Below are positions 53,809-60,587 of a stretch of 64,000 nt of DNA, piece by piece. Both the position numbers and the translations under genes were made by a program. Position 1 is the stretch's first letter. Each line of letters opens with the position of its first letter. The notes below the pieces were generated by a model. That model saw nothing but the letters and a program-made list of their open reading frames with translations. It searched no databases and was not told where the DNA came from. Origin of the DNA: CAYRES01 sp964423425 (GTDB lineage: Bacteria; Actinomycetota; Thermoleophilia; RBG-16-64-13); contig CAYRES010000002.1 in NCBI GenBank assembly GCA_964423425.1, forward strand, positions 1-64,000, given 5' to 3'.

Positions 53809-54708
53809 TCAATCCTGGGCCGGCTCCTGCGAGGGGTCCCCGAGTGGGGCCTTCTGGTCACCGCTGTTCGCCTCGGGAGCCGACTCCAAGCCCAACAGGC
53901 GTGCGCCGTTTTCCCACAACACCGTGCGGGCCGCGGCGGCGCCGAACACCTGCCGCACGGCTGCGATGTTGTCGCGCAGGGAGGGGACCATGGGCAGATC
54001 CGAGCCGAAGACCATCTTGCCTGCCAGTTCAGGCAGGCGTGGGAAGTAGCTCGGCAGCCTTGTGGGGGGCAGACCGGAGATCTCCAAGAAGACGTTCGGA
54101 TGCTCCCTCGCCATGCGCTCCGCCTCCGGGTACCAGTGTTTGCGTCCGGAGTGGGCCAGAAGCAGGTTGAGGCCGGGGAAGCGGCGGGCCACCGGTTCGA
54201 GCAGCAGCGGGTTGGCGAGCTCCTCGATAGTACCGGCGAAGACTGAGGAACCGGTGTGGAAGGTCATGAGCAGTCCCCGGCTCTCTGCCATCTCATATAG
54301 GGGATACATGGCGGCATCGTCTGGAGAGAAGTGCTGGTAAGAGGGGAGGAGCTTCACTCCCTTGACCCACCTGCTCGTGGCCAGGCGGGTGACGTCCTCC
54401 ACCATGGTGGGCGAGGGCACCGGCTCCATCCCCACGAAGGCGAAAAGCGGCCCGTCGGCCTCCTCGCAGGCATCGATGACGAACTCGCTGCTCACGAGGC
54501 CGGTCACCTTGGTGCTCTCCTCGGCCATAATGACGGCGTAGTCGATGCCCTGCCTTCGGAGGTAACTCACCAGGTAGGGTACGTGGCCGAAGAGGTGGCA
54601 CTCGCGGAGAAGGGCCTCGTTGAGCTGCAGCGCGAGATCATGCTGCCCGCGGTACCACACCTCGGGGCGGGGGATGTGAATGTGGAAGTCGATGACGGGG
54701 TGTTCCAT
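53809..54708 (-). CDS. Amidohydrolase family 2 protein
   Basis: A 299-residue TIM-barrel hydrolase/decarboxylase of the Amidohydro_2 group. Metal-site motifs: IDFHIHIPRP at the N-terminus (HxH), LMTFHTGSS and LLLAHSGRKH (H), and FGSDLPMV (D). Relatives hydrolyse lactones or decarboxylate aromatic acids such as ACMSD. It is divergent from the MerR-type regulator and 76 bases from its promoter, so it may be under that regulator's influence. Substrate unknown. Confidence 0.85.
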   Translation of the reverse strand: MEHPVIDFHIHIPRPEVWYRGQHDLALQLNEALLRECHLFGHVPYLVSYLRRQGIDYAVIMAEESTKVTGLVSSEFVIDACEEADGPLFAFVGMEPVPSPTMVEDVTRLATSRWVKGVKLLPSYQHFSPDDAAMYPLYEMAESRGLLMTFHTGSSVFAGTIEELANPLLLEPVARRFPGLNLLLAHSGRKHWYPEAERMAREHPNVFLEISGLPPTRLPSYFPRLPELAGKMVFGSDLPMVPSLRDNIAAVRQVFGAAAARTVLWENGARLLGLESAPEANSGDQKAPLGDPSQEPAQD

Positions 54709-54784
54709 GGTCGAAGGTGGATTCTATCCCAGGGCGGCTCCAAGCATCGGGGCTGGATTCCGCGCGCGCCGATTCGCGGACGCC

Positions 54785-54815
54785 TTGACCCTCACGTTAC
54801 GTGAGGTTGTAGACT
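54785..54815 (+). promoter_or_regulatory. MerR-type promoter with 19-bp spacer and operator palindrome
   Basis: TTGACC (54785-54790) and TAGACT (54810-54815) are separated by 19 bases, which is the over-long spacing of MerR-activated promoters. The spacer contains the 17-bp palindrome CCTCACGTTACGTGAGG (54790-54806), the type of site bound by BmrR/TipA/MerR proteins. The gene downstream encodes such a protein. Confidence 0.82.
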
Positions 54816-54825
54816 GCCGGTCAAG

Positions 54826-54861
54826 CGCCCGTGCGGCCCGCCCGGGCGGGCCGCACGGGCG
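54826..54861 (+). repeat. 36-bp perfect palindrome in the merR leader
   Basis: The segment is a self-complementary GC-only-and-few-T/A sequence; the left half is CGCCCGTGCGGCCCGCCC and the right half is its exact complement. As RNA it would form an 18-bp stem with no loop or a slightly opened one. It lies just after the expected transcription start of the regulator gene and about 65 bases before its ATG, so it could attenuate or stabilise the transcript. Confidence 0.7.
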
Positions 54862-54926
54862 GGCTGTCCGCGGAGAGGCCTGTGCGAGGTCGCGCGTGGA
54901 AGGTCTAGGCTACGCGGAGGACGATC

Positions 54927-55688
54927 ATGGAAGTCTACCGGAGCGGAGAGGTGGCCGGGTTGGCCGGGGTGAGCATTCGCACGCTGCACCACTACGACGA
55001 GATCGGCCTCCTCGTGCCGCAGGGGCGCTCGGAAGCGGGATACCGTCTCTACAGTGCATCGGACCTCGAGAGGTTGCAGCACATCCTCCTGTATCGGGTG
55101 CTCGGTTTCCGACTCGACGACATCCGCGCGCTCATGGACGATCCCTCGTTCGACCGGCAGGCGGCGCTGCGGTCACAACGCGAACTCGTCAAAGGCCGGC
55201 TCGCCAGGCTGGGAGCTGTGCTCAATCTCATCGACAAGACGCTCGCGTCTATGGAAGGAGGCATTCCGATGGCGAAAGAGGAGATGTTCGAAGTGTTCGG
55301 TGACTTCGACCCCGGAAAGTACGAGGAGGAGAGCCGGGAACGCTGGGGAGACACGGAGGCGTACATGGAAGCGAGCGGCCGTACCGCGCGGTACAGCAAA
55401 GAGGATTGGCGGAGGTTCAAGGAGGAGAATGAGAAGGTGACCTCGGATGTCGCCGCTCTCATCGACCAAGGCATACCCGCGACCGACAGAGCCGCCCTCG
55501 AGGCGGTGGAGAGGCACCGGTTGCTCATCGACCGCTGGTTCTATCCCTGCCCCCGGGAGATGCACGCAGAACTCGGCCGCATGTACGTGGCCGACCCGCG
55601 CTTCACGGCGACGTACGAGAGCGTCCGGCCGGGTATGGCCGAATATCTCTGTGAGGCGATGGCGGCCAACGCGGCCCGCACTGAGTAG
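54927..55688 (+). CDS. MerR-family regulator with TipAS effector domain
   Basis: A 253-residue regulator. Residues 1-70 are the MerR winged helix (YRSGEVAGLAGVSIRTLHHYDEIGLL is split here: SIRTLHHYDEIGLL, and AGYRLYSASDLERLQHI), followed by a coiled dimerisation helix to about residue 115. Residues 130-250 match the TipAS antibiotic-binding domain (RWGDTEAYMEA, REMHAELGRMYVADPRF). TipA-type proteins sense drugs or other small ligands and activate their own promoter by untwisting a 19-bp spacer; exactly such a promoter lies upstream. The stop codon is inside a strong terminator-like hairpin. Confidence 0.92.
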   Translation: MEVYRSGEVAGLAGVSIRTLHHYDEIGLLVPQGRSEAGYRLYSASDLERLQHILLYRVLGFRLDDIRALMDDPSFDRQAALRSQRELVKGRLARLGAVLNLIDKTLASMEGGIPMAKEEMFEVFGDFDPGKYEEESRERWGDTEAYMEASGRTARYSKEDWRRFKEENEKVTSDVAALIDQGIPATDRAALEAVERHRLLIDRWFYPCPREMHAELGRMYVADPRFTATYESVRPGMAEYLCEAMAANAARTE

Positions 55689-55717
55689 GGGCTGGGGCGC
55701 ACGCGCCCCAGCCCCTA
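55686..55717 (+). terminator. Terminator-like hairpin spanning the merR stop codon
   Basis: TAGGGGCTGGGGCGC and GCGCCCCAGCCCCTA form a perfect 15-bp stem with a two-base loop. The TAG at its left edge is the merR stop codon. No T-run follows, but the stem strength is high. Confidence 0.6.
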
Positions 55718-55780
55718 CCGTCCCAAGCCCACCACTCAACGGCGAACGGTGCTCAGGGCGTTCGTTGCCCATGGCACCGC

Positions 55781-56023
55781 CTACTTCCCGATGAGCCCCT
55801 TCAACTTGTCGACGTCGAGCCCCATACCCTTGGCGGCTTCCAGCAGACCGTCGAGGTCGAGCCTGCCGTCCGGCCCGGTGAACTTTCCGACAAGCCCCTT
55901 GATCTGTTCGGGGTCGAAGCCGGCGGCCTTGGCCTTGTCGCCGAGTGCGCCCAGGTCGAGGTTGTCGATGTCGGGGAGTCTGCCGCCCACTGCATCCTTC
56001 GCCTTGTCGAACATGCCGCTCAT
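55781..56023 (-). CDS. Small hypothetical protein (80 aa)
   Basis: An 80-residue protein (MSGMFDKAKDAVGGRLPD) with a good ribosome site (AAGGAGA, eight bases before ATG 56023). It is rich in Gly, Asp, Lys and Leu in short amphipathic stretches (KAKAAGFDPEQIKGLVGKF, GLDVDKLKGLIGK). No signal peptide, membrane helix or cysteine. Function is unknown. Confidence 0.68.
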   Translation of the reverse strand: MSGMFDKAKDAVGGRLPDIDNLDLGALGDKAKAAGFDPEQIKGLVGKFTGPDGRLDLDGLLEAAKGMGLDVDKLKGLIGK

Positions 56024-56398
56024 GCGTCCGTCTCCTTGTGGTGCTCGCTGTGCGGGTCATTGCATGGTCATGGTCCGTGCGCTTCTACAGGCAGAATCCC
56101 CTCATTGAGCCAAGAAGAACCCTCTTCCATTGCAGCGAGGGGGTACTATGATGGCGCGGCACGAGTGCCAAATCAAAACTGGCGCGCCACACCGGAGGAG
56201 GAAGAAGTAGGCACCGCAAATGTGACACACCGGCATCTGCGCGCACGCACTAANNNNNNNNNNCCCCACCACCCCCCCTCTCCTTTGGGCGGGGGGGGCT
56301 CTTTTGGGGGGGCGGCCGCCGCCCCCCCCCCCCCCCCCCCCGCCACACGGGAGGAGGACGATGACTGCTCAGCTATGGAGACACTGCGTCTGCTCGGC
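56024..56398. other. Contig join: 10-N gap and homopolymers
   Basis: Ten Ns at 56254-56263 are followed by C and G runs to about 56342. Nothing on either side proves the two contigs are adjacent in the genome; a small-protein gene and a SHOCT-protein gene flank the gap in the same direction but with no known link. I see no gene in this stretch. Confidence 0.7.
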
Positions 56399-56674
56399 TC
56401 AGGAACTCAGATCGGCCTTGCGCCGCAAGAACTCCTCTTGGTCGATATCTCCGCGGGCATAGCGCTCTTCGAGGATCTGAAGCGCGCTTGATCTGGTTCC
56501 GGCCTCGCCTCCCCCATAGGGGGGATGTTGCGGGCTTTGGCCGGGCCGGCGCACCAGATACACAACCAGTACGACGAATCCCACCACCACTGCCAACCAG
56601 AAGAGTCCCATGAGGAGCGCTCCAATCCAGCCCCAGCTGCCCATGTGTCCGAATTGATTCCAGTGCCACATCAC
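56399..56674 (-). CDS. SHOCT-domain small membrane protein
   Basis: A 91-residue protein with one membrane helix (residues 15-42, GALLMGLFWLAVVVGFVVLV) and a C-terminal SHOCT motif (LQILEERYARGDIDQEEFLRRKADL). SHOCT segments probably mediate oligomerisation or binding. The start at GTG 56674 or ATG 56671 lies behind GGAGGTGA. The upstream region is AT-rich compared with its surroundings, as a promoter would be, but I cannot assign the elements. Confidence 0.85.
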   Translation of the reverse strand: MMWHWNQFGHMGSWGWIGALLMGLFWLAVVVGFVVLVVYLVRRPGQSPQHPPYGGGEAGTRSSALQILEERYARGDIDQEEFLRRKADLSS

Positions 56675-57143
56675 TTGGTGTCACCTCCGGGCCGTTGCTC
56701 TCTTTGCGGCCACGTCTTGGCTTCTGTCAGTAACTATACACCTAATCCCCTACAGATATTGTCAGGAAAGTGTGAAGAAGGGTTCTCACCACGCCGGAGA
56801 CCACGCCGGAGACCACGCCCGAGACCACGCTGGAGAACGCCGCTCAGCCTCGCCCATGGTGGCGGGCAGGGGCTTGCCGGGTGGAGCAGATTGGCCGCAC
56901 TTGTTCAGAAGCGCCCTCGGCGCTCTTGGGCTCGCGAACACGAATCCGAGAAGTCGAGCCTCTTCAGGGACGCTTGTCCGGCTCCTCGGACCCACCGAGC
57001 CATCGCTTCACATAGTGTGGTATTGGGTCTATGATGAAGGTGCGTGAGCTATTACCTCAACGCTGATGAGCGGGTCAATGTGAACCGAGCTTCGGGCGAG
57101 TGTGGTTCTTTGCCGTGGAAGCCTCGGCGGCGAGGAGGGCGTC
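56675..57143. other. Gene-less region with a short tandem repeat
   Basis: No convincing gene. The only notable element is a 12-bp unit, ACCACGCCGGAG, repeated four times at 56788-56835 with two changes in the later copies. A 91-codon frame across it encodes HAGD-type repeats without recognisable homology and is not called. Confidence 0.5.
56788..56835. repeat. Four tandem copies of a 12-bp unit
   Basis: ACCACGCCGGAG at 56788-56799 and 56800-56811 is followed by ACCACGCCCGAG and ACCACGCTGGAG. It lies between the SHOCT-protein gene and the SRPBCC gene, outside any called gene. Confidence 0.85.
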
Positions 57144-57611
57144 ATGACCAGAATCGAGAAGCAGGTACTTATTGACAGGCCACTGGAGGATGTCTTTCGG
57201 TACACAAGAGACTGGAGAAACATCCCCACCTATCTCGACTACGTCCGGCATGTTGAGCCACTTGCCGAGAAGACCGAAGGGAAAGGATCCAGACTGTCCA
57301 TCGACCTCGTTTTCCTGGGCCGTAAGATGCACAGTGAGTGGGAGACCGTCGAGTATCTCCCCGGAGACGGCTGGACGTACACGGCTCCACTCGGGGGAGT
57401 TGTCGCCCGCAAACAGTGGCACTTTGAGCCGGTGGGAGAATCCACCCGAGTCTCGTTTGCGCTCGAGTACCAGCCGAAACCCCCGGTGATCGCTCCCTTG
57501 GTTGACAAGCTGCTCCTGAGGCGCGCGTGGGACAAGATGTATGCGCGCGGCATGGAGAACCTGAAACATGCCGTCGAGTCGCAGCCCGCAGGACAAGCAC
57601 TGGAAGGGTAG
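57144..57611 (+). CDS. SRPBCC (START/polyketide cyclase-like) family protein
   Basis: A 155-residue helix-grip-fold protein beginning MTRIEKQVLIDRPLEDVFRY, the usual SRPBCC start strand and helix, with the long C-terminal helix (LLRRAWDKMYARGMENLKHAVE). Such proteins hold a hydrophobic ligand in a deep cavity; function varies from cyclase/dehydratase to lipid transport and toxin RatA-like. ATG 57144 follows GAGGAGGG. It converges with the dehydrogenase gene. Confidence 0.85.
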   Translation: MTRIEKQVLIDRPLEDVFRYTRDWRNIPTYLDYVRHVEPLAEKTEGKGSRLSIDLVFLGRKMHSEWETVEYLPGDGWTYTAPLGGVVARKQWHFEPVGESTRVSFALEYQPKPPVIAPLVDKLLLRRAWDKMYARGMENLKHAVESQPAGQALEG

Positions 57612-57662
57612 CTCGTGCCGTCCAATACGTGATGGCAAGTGGTTGGCCACTCCACTTCTCGG

Positions 57663-59024
57663 TTACTCCTCCACCTCGTCCGCCCCCCCGTAGACCGCGG
57701 GTTCTACCACGCGGTAGGCGATCTCCGTGGGGCTCACCTGCTCCCGCTCCGCTTGGGCGAGGTTGTAGCGGGTCGCCGGCGGCACCCTCTTCTCTATGAC
57801 CTCGTGCACGTTGGCCATGGACGCCTCTTCACCGTGCAGGTAGGTCTCTATGCCCGAGAGCACGCCTCCCATGTTGTGCACCCACTCCACCTGGTAGACG
57901 ATGCCCGCCTCGGCCAGCAACCCGGCCAGGCGGATCTCCTCCTCTCTGGAACCCGCCCGCAGTACGTTGTTCGCCGAACCCATCACGATGCGGAAGGGGA
58001 GAGTGGGGATGTTCTCCTCACAAAGGAGGCCGCCCTGGGCGCAGGGAGCGAAGATGTCGGCCTGCACGGCGAGTGCGTCGCCGGGCGCCACGACATCGAC
58101 CCTTGCGGCTTCCTCGCGGGAGAGGCCGCTCGTGAAGCGGGTGACGGTGGTGCCGTCGATGTCGGTGATGAAGAGCCGCACGCCGTCCGTGAGCAGGTAG
58201 CGGGCGAGAGCCGACCCCACGGAGCCCATGCCGGAAACCACCGCACTTCGTCCGCGGAGGTCGGTCGTGTCGAACACCGCCTCACAGGCCACCTTCAACG
58301 CCAAGAAGTTGCCGTAGCCGGTGGGTGGCCCGCTGGGACCCACACCTTTCTTCGTGCCTCCCCCGAAGTTGCGGGAGAAGCGCTCGTTCATCACGTCGGC
58401 CAGGGCGGGTTCGAGCCCCATGTCCGGCCCGGTGAAGGAGCGGGTGCGGTCGATGCAGTAGGCGATGAAGCCCATGGTTTCGTTGTCGCTCAAGTCCACC
58501 GGCCCGCACACCACCACGCTCTTGCAGCCGCCGAAGGGCAGGCCGGCCGCGGCGTTCTTGTACGACATGCCGCGGGCGAGGTTGAGGCCGTCGACGATGA
58601 CGTCGAGTTCGTCGTCCGTCTTCTCGTGCCGCCGGATGCCGCCGCTGCGGATGGCGTGATGGCCGTTGCTCAGGCCCAAGTGGCTGGAATGGACATTGTT
58701 GAAGAACCACATGTCCAGCCGGGGCTCGATCCACAGCTCCATGCGCTCGTGCCCACCGGCCCGCAGAAGGGAGCACACCTCCTCCAGGTACCCCCTAGCT
58801 CCGTGAGCGGCGAAGAGATCCCACACCCCGTCTGTGCCGAGCGCCGTGCTTTGCGTGGTGAGGGTGGTCTCGTGGGAGAAGCCGGTGGTGTAGCGGCTCC
58901 AGTCGACCTCGTCCCATTCCCGTGCCGCCGCCAGCACGAAGGAGTCGTCGCGGCGGTCGTACTGCACGCGCAGGCCGGTCAGGCCCTCGCTTTTCAGCGG
59001 GTTGATGAGGCTGTGCTCGGTCAC
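57663..59024 (-). CDS. Glu/Leu/Phe/Val dehydrogenase family protein
   Basis: A 453-residue NAD(P)-dependent amino acid dehydrogenase. The catalytic lysine is in AAAGLPFGGCKSVV, and the Rossmann motif is VVSGMGSVGSALARYLL. It is longer at the N-terminus than Bacillus leucine dehydrogenase (about 365) by some 80 residues. GTG 59024 lies seven bases after AGGGGGA. It would reversibly deaminate a branched or aromatic amino acid or a more specific compound; the family does not fix the substrate. Confidence 0.85.
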   Translation of the reverse strand: MTEHSLINPLKSEGLTGLRVQYDRRDDSFVLAAAREWDEVDWSRYTTGFSHETTLTTQSTALGTDGVWDLFAAHGARGYLEEVCSLLRAGGHERMELWIEPRLDMWFFNNVHSSHLGLSNGHHAIRSGGIRRHEKTDDELDVIVDGLNLARGMSYKNAAAGLPFGGCKSVVVCGPVDLSDNETMGFIAYCIDRTRSFTGPDMGLEPALADVMNERFSRNFGGGTKKGVGPSGPPTGYGNFLALKVACEAVFDTTDLRGRSAVVSGMGSVGSALARYLLTDGVRLFITDIDGTTVTRFTSGLSREEAARVDVVAPGDALAVQADIFAPCAQGGLLCEENIPTLPFRIVMGSANNVLRAGSREEEIRLAGLLAEAGIVYQVEWVHNMGGVLSGIETYLHGEEASMANVHEVIEKRVPPATRYNLAQAEREQVSPTEIAYRVVEPAVYGGADEVEE

Positions 59025-59355
59025 GACGTGTCCCCCTGTGCTGTGATTCCATCGTGCTCTCCCAGGATACCCCGAGTGGGCCGGCGAGTGCCCGTTCTCG
59101 GCGCGACCATTCCGCGACGCCGAACGACATGCCGCGGGCGGGCGCGACCATTCCGCTGCAGTGCCGCCGGTTGCAGGCGCCCCCTCGCGGGCCCATCGTT
59201 GCAGTCCTCGGCGTGTACTATGCTGAGGGAGCGATGGTGGAGGGACGCCCGGAGGCTTGGGGGCCCGGAGGCTTGCCGGCCCGGCGGCCCGCGGGCCGCC
59301 CGTGAGCCGCAGTCGGGTGTTCATAGGGTACTGAGAAGCCTGGGAGGTTGTGGTC
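59025..59355. other. Spacer between gdh-like gene and sbcD
   Basis: A 331-base intergenic region. GGCGCGACCATTCCGC occurs twice as a perfect 16-bp direct repeat (59100-59115 and 59141-59156), 41 bases apart. A GC-only palindrome GGCGGCCCGCGGGCCGCC lies at 59283-59300, before sbcD. A promoter for sbcDC is expected here but I could not identify it with confidence. Confidence 0.55.
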
Positions 59356-60585
59356 GTGCGACTCCTACATACCGCCGATTGGCACTTGGGGCGTATCTTC
59401 TACGGCACCTCCCTGCTCGAGGATCAGGCCTACGCACTCGATGGTTTCTGCGCCCTGGCGGCGGACCTCGAGCCCGATGTCATCGTCATTGCCGGCGACG
59501 TGTACGACCGGTCTGTGCCGCCTCCCGAGGCGGTGGCGTTGCTCGACGACACCCTCACCAGGCTCCTGGTCGAGACGGCAGCTCAGGTGGTGGTGCCGGC
59601 CGGAAACCACGACAATCCGGCCCGCCTGGCCTTCGGCCGCCGCCTGTTTTCGGAGCGGGGTCTCCACATCGCCGGGCCGGTCGAATCACCCGGTGTGAGT
59701 GTGGCCGTTTCCACGGCGGCGGGTCCGGTGCGGGTGTGGGCTCTCCCCCACGCCGATCCCCCGGAGGTGGCCGGAGCTCTGGGCGTGGACGATGTGCGTG
59801 GCCATGAGGCGGCCATGGCGGCGCGGCTGGCGCTGGTGCGCGCCGGCGCCGCCCCCCATGAGCGACAGGTGGTGGTGGCACACGCCTTCGTGCAGGGAGG
59901 CCGTGAGTCTGAGTCGGAGCGGCCCTTGACCGTGGGAGGCACCGGCCAGGTGCCCGCGGCGCTGTTCGACGGGTTCGACTACGTGGCGCTCGGGCATCTG
60001 CATCGTCCGCAGTCGGTGGGGGCCGCCCACATCAGGTACGCGGGGTCGCTGCTCAAGTACTCGTTCGACGAGCACGATCACCGCAAGTCGGTCACGCTGG
60101 TGGAGTTGGGCCCCCGGGTGACCGTCACCGAGTACGAGCTTCCCTGCCGCCGCGACGTACGCAAGGTGCGGGGGTATCTCGCTGATCTCCTGCGGGGCGG
60201 AGCTCCCGCCGCCGCCGGTGAGACCGCTGCGGGCGGGCGCGCCGGGGCAGCCGCCGTCTTCTCGGCCCCCGATACCCCGCCTCCCGCCCCTGGTTGCGAG
60301 GACTACCTGTGGGTCGACCTGCTCGACGAGCTTCCCGTCCCCAGCCCTCTGGAGCGTCTCCGGGCCGTCTACCCCAACGTCATGTATGCGGCACGTGAAC
60401 GGGCGTCTGCCGCCCCCGGAGGAGGCACGGGCCCGGGGGGCATTGACGATGTGCGCCGCCTGGGGGTCGCGGAACTCTTCGCGCACTTCTTCAACGACAC
60501 CTGCGAGGCCGAGCTCACCGCCGAGCAACGAGAGAGACTCAGCGGATTGGTGGAGGAGTTCGAGAAGCGGCGGAGGTCGGCATAG
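59356..60585 (+). CDS. sbcD: DNA repair exonuclease SbcD (Mre11-like nuclease)
   Basis: A 409-residue calcineurin-like nuclease, working with SbcC on DNA hairpins and double-strand breaks. Phosphoesterase motifs: HTADWHLGR, AGDVYDRSVP, PAGNHDNPARL, VVVAHAFVQGG and ALGHLHRPQ. GTG 59356 is eight bases after GGGAGG; GTGs at 59350 and 59353 are too close. An Ala/Gly/Pro-rich insertion lies at about residues 281-315. The sbcC ATG follows after two bases. Confidence 0.95.
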   Translation: MRLLHTADWHLGRIFYGTSLLEDQAYALDGFCALAADLEPDVIVIAGDVYDRSVPPPEAVALLDDTLTRLLVETAAQVVVPAGNHDNPARLAFGRRLFSERGLHIAGPVESPGVSVAVSTAAGPVRVWALPHADPPEVAGALGVDDVRGHEAAMAARLALVRAGAAPHERQVVVAHAFVQGGRESESERPLTVGGTGQVPAALFDGFDYVALGHLHRPQSVGAAHIRYAGSLLKYSFDEHDHRKSVTLVELGPRVTVTEYELPCRRDVRKVRGYLADLLRGGAPAAAGETAAGGRAGAAAVFSAPDTPPPAPGCEDYLWVDLLDELPVPSPLERLRAVYPNVMYAARERASAAPGGGTGPGGIDDVRRLGVAELFAHFFNDTCEAELTAEQRERLSGLVEEFEKRRRSA

Positions 60586-60587
60586 CC

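Noticed and set aside
56772..57047. 91-codon plus-strand frame over the 12-bp tandem repeats
   Set aside because: It encodes HAGD-like repeats and then sequence with no recognisable features or good ribosome site; the repeat alone explains the start of the frame.
57639..59807. Plus-strand open frame of 722 codons over the dehydrogenase gene
   Set aside because: It runs antisense to the dehydrogenase and then out of frame into sbcD; composition and lack of motifs mark it as a shadow frame.
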